From positions 1 through 21,280 of IMG/VR virus record IMGVR_UViG_3300027573_000287: a stretch of DNA of 21,280 bases, one strand, 5' to 3'. The notes beneath the pieces were generated by a model, which was not told the origin of the DNA, made no database searches, and was given only the letters and a program-made list of their open reading frames with translations. Position 1 is the first letter of the stretch. Every line of letters begins with the position of its first letter. Below are positions 1-6,638 of this stretch, in pieces. This stretch comes from a virus. The position numbers were made by a program, and so were the translations under genes.

Positions 1-1
1 C

Positions 2-73
2 AACCACATGCAGGACAAGTGCGGCGAAATGGTGAAAACCAATCTGAACAAATCTGACAACGAATCAATTTAG
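2..73 (+). CDS. C-terminal end of an upstream gene (partial)
   Basis: An open frame runs from the left edge of the window to a TAG at 71-73 and would encode the last 23 residues of a protein, rich in Lys, Asn, Glu and Asp, including CGEMVKTNLNKSD. The codons end in C or G more often (GCG, GGC, AAG, CTG, GAC) than in the rest of the window, which suggests a different module or origin. The piece is too short to identify. Everything after it is non-coding until 832, so this is probably the last gene of the preceding block. Chance openness over 23 codons is possible, hence the low confidence. Confidence 0.35.
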   Translation, partial: NHMQDKCGEMVKTNLNKSDNESI

Positions 74-149
74 CTTTCATATATGTAATCCTTAATAGAT
101 AATGTGTAATTACACTATCTACAGACGATGATACAGGATGCTCGCGCAT

Positions 150-175
150 GTGTCAACTACAAGATGTAGTGACAC
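150..175 (+). repeat. 11-bp hairpin with one bulged A
   Basis: GTGTC (150-154) pairs with GACAC (171-175), and ACTACA (156-161) pairs with TGTAGT (165-170), leaving a three-base AGA loop and a single bulged A at 155. It is the strongest compact hairpin in the gene-free region. No T-run follows, so it is not a standard intrinsic terminator for the gene ending at 73. Confidence 0.6.
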
Positions 176-330
176 CATATTCTTTATCACTACATATAGT
201 GGTCGGCAACATACATGCACATGTTATTCCGTACGATATTTACTGTGGCATGAAACGTGTATTAGCAATGCGCGTGCCATAGAACTATAACGTACTCCTA
301 CGACACATACATATATCATGCCATACATAG

Positions 331-350
331 AGTCATATAGAGTCATATAG
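331..350. repeat. tandem 10-bp direct repeat AGTCATATAG
   Basis: Two exact head-to-tail copies of AGTCATATAG occupy 331-340 and 341-350. Partial copies flank them: ATAG before and AGTA after. Such iterons can bind a replication or regulatory protein, but two copies are weak support for an origin. Confidence 0.6.
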
Positions 351-442
351 AGTACGTGGCACGTTACTTGCTATAGCATACATCATGCCATCTTAACAAT
401 TGTATCAACATGTATTTTTTTGTATTAAATTGTATCAGCTAC

Positions 443-488
443 CCACTATATGTTGTGGTAGGTACCCCCATACCCCTATATATAGTGG
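443..488. repeat. inverted repeat CCACTATAT / ATATAGTGG
   Basis: Nine bases at 443-451 are the exact reverse complement of 480-488, with a 28-base spacer that carries GGTACC and two C-runs. A further CATATAGTGG stands alone at 193-202, so this element occurs three times in the gene-free region, in both orientations. That is compatible with an operator or a structured leader. Confidence 0.5.
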
Positions 489-645
489 TACCATATGGCA
501 CGATTATTGCGGTTGCCTTAATCGGTTGATAGGGTATATATTTTAAGAATAATCTTAATAATAAAAGGGTCCCCTATTTAATAGTAGCTACAAATATAGA
601 TTTAATTATTGGTCAGATAGAATGTTCAGATGTCTGATTTTCTTG

Positions 646-676
646 TTGACTTCTGAACCGAAGTCTGTTAGACTTC
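646..676 (+). promoter_or_regulatory. candidate sigma70-type promoter overlapping alternative hairpins
   Basis: TTGACT at 646-651 is followed after 17 bases by TAGACT at 669-674, a plausible -35/-10 pair that would start transcription near 681, upstream of all the late genes. The same bases form three alternating arms: GACTTC (648-653), GAAGTC (660-665) and GACTTC (671-676). Arms 1 and 2 can pair, or arms 2 and 3 can pair (7 bp with a three-base loop), but not both. This may be an operator or a two-state RNA. The promoter call rests only on resemblance to consensus. Confidence 0.3.
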
Positions 677-800
677 CTTATGAGGATTAGACCCTTCTGA
701 ACGGGACCGTAGAGAATAGTATGTAAAAATTACGTAACGATATATGTCTATTAATTATTAACATAAAACATTACAATAGGGGTGTAATTCCTCTTTCGTT

Positions 801-815
801 ATGGCGAAGCGCCAT
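801..815 (+). promoter_or_regulatory. GC-rich hairpin just upstream of the first late gene RBS
   Basis: ATGGCG (801-806) and CGCCAT (810-815) form a perfect six-pair stem with an AAG loop. The ribosome binding site AGGTGG follows at 820-825, and the ATG at 832. Compact hairpins directly before a phage RBS are known to stabilise mRNA 5' ends or keep the RBS unpaired. Which role applies here is inference. Confidence 0.5.
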
Positions 816-831
816 GAAAAGGTGGTAATCA

Positions 832-1392
832 ATGACAGAATCAAAATCAGATGCACAGGTAATAAAAGATGAAGCTGCTGCTGAAAAGGAATTCCAAAAA
901 ACTACTGCTGGCGTAAGTGAAGCTAGTAATAAGCCTGGTACAGGTGATACAGCAGCGGGTCTTAAAGCTGATGGTAAAGATGTGTCTGCAAGTGCAGCCA
1001 GTAATAGGCCAACAGATGCTAATGTTCCTGTTATAATGAAGCGTCTATTAGGTACTGAAGAAATTGAAGTTAAAGTATCTCGCCAGTCATTACGTGTAGT
1101 AGATAAGAATGGCAGGAAACTTGAGGTTGGGCAGGTTGTTAATCTTAGAGTAAGAATTCTATCATTTGGTCCTGACAATCAGATAGAAGTTGTTTATCCA
1201 CCATATATTAATGAAGGTCCGAAACTGAACGATAAGAAAGATGGACTTGTTACCATTGATGACAGATATAAAGTAGTTGATGGTAAGATTGTTAATGTTG
1301 CTGATAATAAGCCTTATGTTGTTGATTCATCTGTTAAGGTTGAGACACAGCATAAACTAACTGTTAAAGCTGATAAGGTAGAAAGATTCTAA
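832..1392 (+). CDS. unknown protein with disordered Ala/Lys-rich N-terminus
   Basis: The gene encodes 186 residues. The ATG at 832 has a good ribosome binding site (AGGTGG, 820-825). Residues 1 to about 65 are low-complexity, rich in Ala, Lys, Asp, Thr and Ser, and probably disordered. Residues about 66-186 are beta-prone with alternating hydrophobic residues (EIEVKVSRQSLRVV, VGQVVNLRVRIL) and contain short repeats built around V-D-G-K-I-V. There is no signal peptide or membrane segment. It is the first gene after the large control region and precedes the terminase small subunit candidate, so it belongs to the late block, possibly as a virion or packaging accessory protein. I do not recognise the family. 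Confidence 0.75.
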   Translation: MTESKSDAQVIKDEAAAEKEFQKTTAGVSEASNKPGTGDTAAGLKADGKDVSASAASNRPTDANVPVIMKRLLGTEEIEVKVSRQSLRVVDKNGRKLEVGQVVNLRVRILSFGPDNQIEVVYPPYINEGPKLNDKKDGLVTIDDRYKVVDGKIVNVADNKPYVVDSSVKVETQHKLTVKADKVERF

Positions 1393-1409
1393 TCAAAAGG
1401 ATACATCAT

Positions 1410-1973
1410 ATGCCAATGCTTATTGTTGATGATGAAGATTTTGAATTAGAACTGAAAAGATGTAATGGTTCTAAGAATAATTCTACCATCATTAAGATGC
1501 CGAAAATGGGTAGACCAGATGGTTGCATTGAAACACCAGAAACATTAAGGAAACTTATTGCTGGTGATGCAATTGATGGTATAGCTACGGCTAAAGAAAT
1601 AGCAAAGGAATATGGTGTATCCATGTCGTCTGTTAATGCATATAAAGGTGATTCAACTAGTACAGATAGAATGGTCAATAAGATAGTAGATTCTGACTTA
1701 AAGAAACATAACGATAATAAGCGTAAGAAATTAAATAGCCTGGCTCATAAAGTTAGTAGAAAAGCATTAGAACATATTACTGATGAAAAATTAGAGGCAT
1801 CAAAAGCTACTGATTTAAGTCAGATTGCTGCGAATGCTGCACGTGTTATTGATAAGACCACTCCTAAAGATGGTGGTAATACTGTCACTAATAACATTCA
1901 TTTCTATTCACCACAGCAAATACGTAAAGAAAATTTTGAAGTAGTTGAAGCAGAAGTTATCGCACAGCGATAA
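1410..1973 (+). CDS. probable terminase small subunit (helix-turn-helix)
   Basis: The gene encodes 187 residues. The ATG at 1410 is preceded by AAAGGA at about 1396-1401. Residues 33-80 hold MGRPDGCIETPETLRKLIAG followed by a helix-turn-helix-like segment (AKEIAKEYGVSMSSVNAYKG, residues 61-80), as in DNA-recognition domains of phage small terminases. The middle, residues 90-150, is basic and helical (KKHNDNKRKKLNSLAHKVSRKALEHI) and could form the oligomerisation region. The C-terminus (NFEVVEAEVIAQR) is acidic. A small terminase would recognise the phage genome and hand it to the large subunit, whose gene starts 3 kb downstream. The call rests on the helix-turn-helix, size, basic core and position, not on a specific signature. 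A regulatory DNA-binding protein is the alternative. Confidence 0.5.
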   Translation: MPMLIVDDEDFELELKRCNGSKNNSTIIKMPKMGRPDGCIETPETLRKLIAGDAIDGIATAKEIAKEYGVSMSSVNAYKGDSTSTDRMVNKIVDSDLKKHNDNKRKKLNSLAHKVSRKALEHITDEKLEASKATDLSQIAANAARVIDKTTPKDGGNTVTNNIHFYSPQQIRKENFEVVEAEVIAQR

Positions 1974-1984
1974 TAGGAATTAAA

Positions 1985-2311
1985 ATGCAAACATTATATG
2001 ATGCTTTAGTAGCTTCAGGATTATCTGCATTAAATGCTGCTGGTCCTATACCACAAGCGGCTGAAGCAGATAGATTTGAAGTTGGTGTAGAATTTGGAGC
2101 AGGTACTTCTGCTGGTACTGTAGTAATAGAATCTTCACATGACCCCGCATTTGCTGGTACATGGCATGTTGAAGCTACAATAGCATGGGCAGCTTTATCT
2201 AGTTATAAACATGCGTCTATTGTTGGACCGCGCCGAGCATTACGATATAGAGTATCTGTTGCTGTAGTTGGTGGTTCAGTTTCTATATATGCTAAGGCAT
2301 CTAAAGGATAA
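1985..2311 (+). CDS. small beta-rich protein, possibly virion decoration
   Basis: The gene encodes 108 residues and starts at an ATG 11 bases after the previous stop, with AGGA just upstream. The N-terminus is helical (LYDALVASGLSALNAAG). The rest alternates small and hydrophobic residues in strands (RFEVGVEFGAGTSAGTVVIESS, LRYRVSVAVVGGSVSIYAKASKG), which suggests a compact beta-sandwich. The phrase SSHDPAFAGTWHVEATIAW looks like a fold seen in small virion proteins that present a residual/expected-value type beta domain, but I cannot name a family. The location among head and packaging genes makes a decoration or minor structural role plausible, as inference only. Confidence 0.65.
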   Translation: MQTLYDALVASGLSALNAAGPIPQAAEADRFEVGVEFGAGTSAGTVVIESSHDPAFAGTWHVEATIAWAALSSYKHASIVGPRRALRYRVSVAVVGGSVSIYAKASKG

Positions 2312-2327
2312 TTAATAGGTGTTAGAT

Positions 2328-2537
2328 ATGGACCATATTAGAGGTAGGATTAAATCACTCAAGAAGAACTATGGATTTATTCAGGGAGAGAATGGTGTTG
2401 ACCATTTCTTTCATTGGACTTTCTTAGTTAAAGAGTCTAAAACATTTAATAAGCTACAAGTCGGTGATACAGTAGACTTTATACCCAAGCAAATGGAAGA
2501 TAAAGTCCATGCAACAGAGATAAAAACATTAGATTAA
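2328..2537 (+). CDS. cold-shock-domain protein
   Basis: The gene encodes 69 residues if started at the ATG at 2328, with TAGG at 2316-2319 as ribosome binding site. A GTG at 2319 would add three residues. The whole protein is one cold-shock domain: GRIKSLKKNYGFIQGENGVD carries the RNP1-type core (K-N-Y-G-F-I), DHFFHW corresponds to RNP2 (usually D-I-F-V-H), and LQVGDTVDFIP is the typical beta-4 segment. Cold-shock domains bind single-stranded RNA or DNA and unfold RNA hairpins. A phage-encoded copy in the late operon could act on the structured mRNAs noted in this window, though that link is inference. Length and motif order fit the family well. Confidence 0.85.
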   Translation: MDHIRGRIKSLKKNYGFIQGENGVDHFFHWTFLVKESKTFNKLQVGDTVDFIPKQMEDKVHATEIKTLD

Positions 2538-2549
2538 TAGAGATTAATC

Positions 2550-3764
2550 ATGGCTGATTATAATAAATTTGTATTTGACGAAATTAGACGTATAGGAAAA
2601 GCCTGGGTTGATAAAAATGGTGATGGTAGTGGTGTCTATGACATTGAACAACTATTCGAGAAAATAGGTGAGATGTCATGGCGTCGATTAGTTGATAGCA
2701 AAACAGTTAAACAAATATTAAATGAGATAGGGGTTAATCCTGCTGATTATGGTGAGGATATATCTGTTATAGAGAATCCAAATTTTAAACCATTAAATCA
2801 ACATCCTCGTGTTGGAATGACTATTGCCGGAATACTTACTGGCGTTAATCACGATATTGATGAAACACTTAAACGATTTATTGATTGTGGTGTTCAATAC
2901 TCTAGTATTAATCTTATCAATGCTAGCCGTAGTGGTAATGGTGTATTTCCATTCAAAAAATTACCTGATGGTAAGTGGGATTTGTTTGATTGGGATAACA
3001 GGTATTTTGAAAGATTACTCGAAATTAAAGAAAAGTTTAATAAAGCTGGTATTGTAATTCCCTGGTGTTTTCTTGAATTATATTCATGGTCAGATAGAAA
3101 GCCCGGCCCTCAGCAAATTAGTACATTCTGGCGTAACAATGTCAATGGTATCTATTGGCCACCTGGTGATTCTACTTTAACTAGTCTATTACCTGATAAA
3201 TGGTGTAAAGAATTTATTAAGAAGATATGTCCATTACTAGACCTACATGTTAATATGTTCAGGATTGGTAATGAACTTCCTGAAAAAGGTTTACATGAAC
3301 GTATTAGAGATTTAGTTAGAGCAGAAGTTCCAGGTGCGCTAATAGATGTGAATAGAAATGAAGATACTCCTGGTCAATATAAGAATATGAAGATTGGTCA
3401 GAATTATGATTTCATTTCTTTTCATGGTGCTAAACTTAAACAGTTAAGTGACCTTAATAGAAAAGATTATGAAGATGGTCCACATGATTCTTGGCAGGAT
3501 TTTATTGATGATGGACCACATGATAAATGGCGTATAACTTTTTCAAGTGATGGTGCCCGAACTGATACTCGTGATAAAGATGGCAAACTACTAACTAGTA
3601 AAGATAGTGCAGATAATCCATATGATTGGACTAAGTTAAAAGAGTTTTTCAGGCATATGAAAAAGTTAGGTTACGGCATTGAACATCAGTCTAGAGCTAA
3701 GATGACTCAATCACCAAATCATCATATGATTGAGGTTGATTGGTTCAATGAGGTAATCAAATAA
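2550..3764 (+). CDS. glycoside-hydrolase-like TIM-barrel protein, possible endolysin or depolymerase
   Basis: The gene encodes 404 residues. Residues 21-33 (DKNGDGSGVYDIE) form an EF-hand or dockerin-like calcium loop followed by two helices. Residues 88-380 resemble a clan-A glycoside hydrolase barrel: a strand at 89-95, strands ending near V169-IPW and HVNMFRIGNE, with the adjacent N241-E242 pair in the position typical of the acid/base Asn-Glu. FISFHG (288-293) and GIEHQ (376-380, E378) sit where later barrel strands and a nucleophile would be. The phrase DGPHDxW occurs twice, at 309-315 and 321-327. There is no signal peptide. Its neighbours downstream are two membrane proteins, so a cell-wall lytic role (endolysin) fits. 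A virion-borne polysaccharide depolymerase is the alternative. The exact GH family is not established. Confidence 0.5.
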   Translation: MADYNKFVFDEIRRIGKAWVDKNGDGSGVYDIEQLFEKIGEMSWRRLVDSKTVKQILNEIGVNPADYGEDISVIENPNFKPLNQHPRVGMTIAGILTGVNHDIDETLKRFIDCGVQYSSINLINASRSGNGVFPFKKLPDGKWDLFDWDNRYFERLLEIKEKFNKAGIVIPWCFLELYSWSDRKPGPQQISTFWRNNVNGIYWPPGDSTLTSLLPDKWCKEFIKKICPLLDLHVNMFRIGNELPEKGLHERIRDLVRAEVPGALIDVNRNEDTPGQYKNMKIGQNYDFISFHGAKLKQLSDLNRKDYEDGPHDSWQDFIDDGPHDKWRITFSSDGARTDTRDKDGKLLTSKDSADNPYDWTKLKEFFRHMKKLGYGIEHQSRAKMTQSPNHHMIEVDWFNEVIK

Positions 3765-3766
3765 TT

Positions 3767-4102
3767 ATGTGGGACTCAACTGAAGTTCTTAACATGGTTG
3801 GCTCAGTAGGTATTCTAGTAACTGCATTAGGTGCGGTTATAGTGAATATTATTGTAGCTGTTAGAACTGGTAAGAAAATGGATGACTCTCTAGTTAAATC
3901 AGAAGCTATAAGTCATCAGGTTCAAGAAGTTCATACTCTAACTAATTCTAATCTATCTGCTGTTAAAGCTGAACTTAATCAAGCTGTAGCACAACTTGCT
4001 GAAATGAAAATATTAGTCAATGATTTAAAGAGTGAAAGAGATAAGTTAGCTATTACTGCAGCAGTAAATACTGATGTTAGTAAAAAACCAGGAGATAAAT
4101 AA
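3767..4102 (+). CDS. single-pass membrane protein with coiled coil (holin or spanin-like candidate)
   Basis: The gene encodes 111 residues. Its ATG follows the hydrolase stop by two bases, so translation is probably coupled. Residues 9-33 (NMVGSVGILVTALGAVIVNI and following) form a clear transmembrane helix, followed by basic residues (VRTGKKMDD). Residues about 40-98 are a long helix with heptad character (VQEVHTLTNSNLSAVKAELN, then QAVAQLAEMKILVNDLKSER), probably a coiled coil. One N-terminal membrane anchor with a long coiled tail fits an inner-membrane spanin or a one-helix holin-like protein. Its place between a putative lytic enzyme and another membrane protein supports a lysis cassette. 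No diagnostic motif is present, so a structural role cannot be excluded. Confidence 0.55.
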   Translation: MWDSTEVLNMVGSVGILVTALGAVIVNIIVAVRTGKKMDDSLVKSEAISHQVQEVHTLTNSNLSAVKAELNQAVAQLAEMKILVNDLKSERDKLAITAAVNTDVSKKPGDK

Positions 4103-4242
4103 TGGATTTAGTATTTCTAGTCTTTGCTTTCGTTTGTTTTGTTCTAGCTGCATTTCCATATGCTAGTCCGTATTGGAATCGTTTAATTGCAGCAGGTTTA
4201 GCATTTTGGGTTGCAACACAATTCTTAACTCGTTTGTTATAA
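4102..4242 (+). CDS. 46-residue two-helix membrane protein
   Basis: This short gene starts in a TAATG overlap with the preceding stop (4100-4104) and ends at the TAA at 4240-4242. The protein is almost wholly hydrophobic: helix 1 covers residues 2-18 (DLVFLVFAFVCFVLAAF) and helix 2 covers about 27-42 (RLIAAGLAFWVATQFL), joined by a turn with two prolines and tyrosines. Tight overlap with the membrane/coiled-coil gene and the next gene's strong RBS (CAGGAGAC, 4243-4250) right after its stop argue that it is real. A small holin or antiholin is likely in this context, but there is no family signature. Confidence 0.6.
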   Translation: MDLVFLVFAFVCFVLAAFPYASPYWNRLIAAGLAFWVATQFLTRLL

Positions 4243-4253
4243 CAGGAGACAGA

Positions 4254-4550
4254 ATGAAAAAGATTAACATTTTCCAGGTTCTTAATCTAATCAATATGGG
4301 TATGGCTTTAGTTGAATCGATTAAAGGTAAGAAATCTAAACAAGAGAAAATTGATGCTGCTGTAGAAGCAGCTTCTCCATTCGTTCAGGCTCTTGAATTA
4401 AGTTTTGGTAAAGATTTGCTTAAGGAAGAAAAAGTTAAACCATTTGCAGAGAAGTATATTAGTGCTGCTAAAGACCTGGTTAATATTATTGCTGAAGTTA
4501 AAGGTCTTAAGGCTGATAAACCTGCTGATACACCAGTTAATGATAATTAG
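4254..4550 (+). CDS. unknown small helical protein
   Basis: The gene encodes 98 residues. I chose the ATG at 4254 because AGGAG lies seven bases upstream; a longer reading from 4173 would overlap the membrane gene and lacks such a site. The sequence is mostly helical and charged. Residues 4-23 (INIFQVLNLINMGMALVESI) are amphipathic and could touch a membrane, residues 24-35 are lysine-rich, and residues 39-88 are a helical bundle-like stretch (AAVEAASPFVQALELSFGKD). The tail is Asp/Pro-rich. It sits between the lysis-like genes and the first HNH gene. Function unknown. Confidence 0.65.
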   Translation: MKKINIFQVLNLINMGMALVESIKGKKSKQEKIDAAVEAASPFVQALELSFGKDLLKEEKVKPFAEKYISAAKDLVNIIAEVKGLKADKPADTPVNDN

Positions 4551-4552
4551 TA

Positions 4553-5008
4553 ATGTCTGATAAATTATGTCCTAAATGTAATATAGTTAAAAATGTACTT
4601 GAATTTGGCTTTCAAGGTATTTATGTAAAGGGATATTGTAAGCCTTATAATAATAATTATAAGAGAAGTGAAGGCCAAATAGATAAGACTAGGCTTAATA
4701 CTAAACGTAAAGATTTAAAAAGAGCGTTTGGTATTACAATTGAAGATTACGATAAGCTATATGAAGAACAAGAAGGCAAATGTAAGATTTGTCATGTAGA
4801 AGCCGAAAGATTTGAATTATGCGTAGACCATTGTCATAGCAGTAATATAGTAAGAGGATTATTGTGTAACACTTGTAACATCGGTATCGGGATGTTTAAG
4901 AATGACGTGTTAACAATACTTAAAGCTGCTGATTATTTATTGAATATTAGCGATAAGAAAGGAGAACCCCTCCATGCAGGTGGAAGTAAAATCACCTCTA
5001 GAAGCTGA
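4553..5008 (+). CDS. HNH homing endonuclease, endonuclease VII-like
   Basis: The gene encodes 151 residues, starting two bases after the preceding TAG without an obvious RBS, so translation is probably coupled. The N-terminus has a zinc-knuckle (LCPKCNIVKNVLEFGF). The catalytic module is EGKCKICHVEAERFELCVDH, then CHSSNIVRGLLCNTCNIGIG: the DHCH, the RGLLCxxCN and the paired CxxC zinc ligands match the recombination endonuclease VII (T4 gp49) superfamily of HNH proteins. It would make a double-strand break that copies the gene into related phages. The last 20 or so residues (GEPLHAGGSKITSRS) are read from sequence overlapping the terminase start at 4974, as expected for an insertion directly before that gene. 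It is a clear paralogue of the enzyme at 14844-15236. Confidence 0.85.
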   Translation: MSDKLCPKCNIVKNVLEFGFQGIYVKGYCKPYNNNYKRSEGQIDKTRLNTKRKDLKRAFGITIEDYDKLYEEQEGKCKICHVEAERFELCVDHCHSSNIVRGLLCNTCNIGIGMFKNDVLTILKAADYLLNISDKKGEPLHAGGSKITSRS

Positions 5009-5093
5009 CATAAAAAAATGGATGCCTGAACCAAAACAAGAAAGGTTTATAAGTATTCCGTATGATATATTCGAAGCATTCTATGGAGGGGTT
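4965..5093 (+). repeat. 11-bp long-range inverted repeat joining terminase start codon and P-loop codons
   Basis: AACCCCTCCAT at 4965-4975 is the exact reverse complement of ATGGAGGGGTT at 5083-5093, and a G-U pair can be added at each end (64/94 and 76/82). The left arm spans the gap between the terminase RBS (AAAGGAG, 4958-4964) and the first two bases of its ATG. The right arm ends on the GTT codon immediately before the in-frame TGA at 5094-5096. In mRNA this would hide the start codon unless ribosomes finishing the HNH gene (stop at 5006-5008) keep the left arm open. A smaller GGAG/CTCC hairpin (4961-4964 with 4970-4973) covers the RBS itself. Confidence 0.6.
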
Positions 5094-6638
5094 TGAGTAA
5101 AAGGGCCGGGCAAGAGTGAAATACTGGTTCTGTTACCTATCTTATACGGACTGCATAATAATCCTAATTATAGAGGATTGTATATGCGCCGTACATATGC
5201 TGACGTTGAGAGAGAAATATTAGATAGACAGCGTAAATATTATCCATCAACAGGTGCCGTATTAAACGAGCAGAAGAAAAGATGGAAATGGCCGAATGGC
5301 GCTATAGATAGATTAGGACATGCTGAACATGAACAAGATGTTCGAGAATATGATACTGACGAATATCATCTTTTACGCTGGGACGAACTTACTCATTTTC
5401 TTCCTTTTCAGTATAACTATTTATCTTTCACACGCGTCAGAAGTAGTGACCCATTTTTACCTGCAATTGTTAGGAGTGCTGGTAACCCTGGTAATATTGG
5501 TAATCAGTGGGTTTATAAGCGTTTTATTAAACCGGCGCCGTTTGGTTTCAAAAGAATTAGAGAAAGAATACAAGACCCACGAACAGGAAAATGGGAATAC
5601 TTAGAACGTATATTTGTTCCTGCTGATATAAATGATAATAGTCACATCGACCCAACATATTATCTTAAGATTCAGCTATTACCTGAAGCTGAACGAAAAG
5701 CAGCATTAGGTGATTGGCATGCATTTGCAGGACAAGTATTTACTGAATGGCGTGTACAACCATTTGCTAATGAACCAGCTAATGCATGTCATTTAGTTGA
5801 TAGATTTGAAATACCTAAATGGTGGCCGCGCATTGTATCAATAGATTGGGGTTGGGATGCTGCTACAGCAATATTATGGGCAGCTATCGCGCCGAACGGA
5901 CAAATATTTATTTATAGAACCTATAATCAGCGTGAAAGATATATCAAGGATTGGACGAGAGACCTGGTTAATTTATCAGTCGATGAAGTCCAATCTATTA
6001 GAAGAATTAGTATTTGTCACTCAGCAGCTCAACAAAGAGGAGAGCCAGAAACTATTGAAGAACAAGTTAACAATGCATTACAGGCTAATAATTTTCCTGT
6101 TAAATGCACATTAGGTAAGCGTGATAGAGTAGGTGGTAAGCAATTAATTCATGAGTATCTTAGGTGGAAAGTAATACCAGCTAAGATATTACAGCAATCA
6201 TATAATGAGCGATTAGCACAGGCAATATTAAGAAATTATGGGCAAGAACGGTATGAACAATATAATGAGATGTTTATACCGGAAGTTGAGGATAATCTTC
6301 CTAAGTTGCAACTATTTCGAGATGAAACACGTGACTTACAGGAAATTATACCGAACTGTCAGTATGAACAACGAGAGAATAAGAACACAGAAGATGTAGC
6401 AGAATTCAAAGGTGATGATTTATATGATGCGTTACGGGATTTGTTATGGTCAGTTAGTTCATATGTGAAAGAATCATCAAATGAATTTGAAATCCGTAAA
6501 ACTATTGATGCTGTCATTTCTCAACATGCTCAAACAGGGGATACAACGGAGTTATATCGCAGTATGGAACGTATTGAACAAGCTGCTGATATTGCCATGC
6601 AGCCAGTTCGTAGGTTTCATCGTCACTTATCTAGGTAA
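4974..6638 (+). CDS. terminase large subunit, interrupted by an in-frame UGA in the P-loop
   Basis: From the ATG at 4974 (RBS AAAGGAG, nine bases upstream) the frame reads MQVEVKSPLEADIKKWMPEP and continues to FYGGV, then meets TGA at 5094-5096 (codon 41), and goes on in the same frame as VKGPGKSEILVLLP to the TAA at 6636-6638, 555 codons including both stops. The ATPase domain has the P-loop around the stop and a Walker B/DE motif (LLRWDELTHF, residues about 133-142). The nuclease domain shows SIDWGWD (about 289-295) and a C-terminal GDDLYDALRDLLWS. The protein powers DNA packaging through the portal. A restart at the ATG at 5184 (AGAGG at 5172-5176) would give a 484-residue product lacking the P-loop, hence unable to act as a motor alone. 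Either the UGA is bypassed or read through, or the gene is defective. Confidence 0.85.

Larger units (their letters stand above)
74..831. promoter_or_regulatory. 758-bp gene-free, hairpin-rich control region
   Basis: No open frame with coding character is visible on either strand, in a genome where other gaps are mostly below 130 bp. The stretch is crowded with short inverted and direct repeats: a bulged 11-bp hairpin at 150-175, TGGCAUG/CGUGCCA arms at 246-252 and 273-279, the tandem 10-mer AGTCATATAG at 331-350, ACGTG-G-CACGT at 354-364, CCACTATAT/ATATAGTGG at 443-451 and 480-488, TTAAGA/TCTTAA at 543-558, and TCAGA/TCTGA at 626-637. CATATAGTGG at 193-202 is repeated in inverted orientation at 443-452. 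It lies between two gene blocks and directly upstream of the packaging and late genes. A late control region, a replication origin or a packaging site are all plausible, and the sequence alone does not decide between them. Confidence 0.6.

Noticed and set aside
331-350. CRISPR array
   Set aside because: The repeat units are 10 bp and directly adjacent, with no spacers.
4173-4253. Longer N-terminus for the protein at 4254-4550
   Set aside because: The extra residues overlap the small membrane gene, while the ATG at 4254 has a strong RBS.
5094-5096. Alternative genetic code with UGA as sense codon
   Set aside because: The long portal, capsid, scaffold and tail frames contain no internal TGA, and TGA is used as a final stop in several genes (capsid, coiled-coil gene, two HNH genes, fibronectin protein). 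A single internal TGA does not fit a recoded genome.
4974-5183. Terminase simply starting at TTG 5178 or ATG 5184
   Set aside because: A restart is possible physically (AGAGG upstream), but the upstream in-frame sequence has the conserved FYGG...GPGKSE P-loop and a proper RBS, so the true gene begins at 4974.
5320-6114. Plus-strand frames of 85-94 codons inside the terminase
   Set aside because: They lie entirely inside a stronger coding frame and look like hydrophobic shadows from AT-rich codons.
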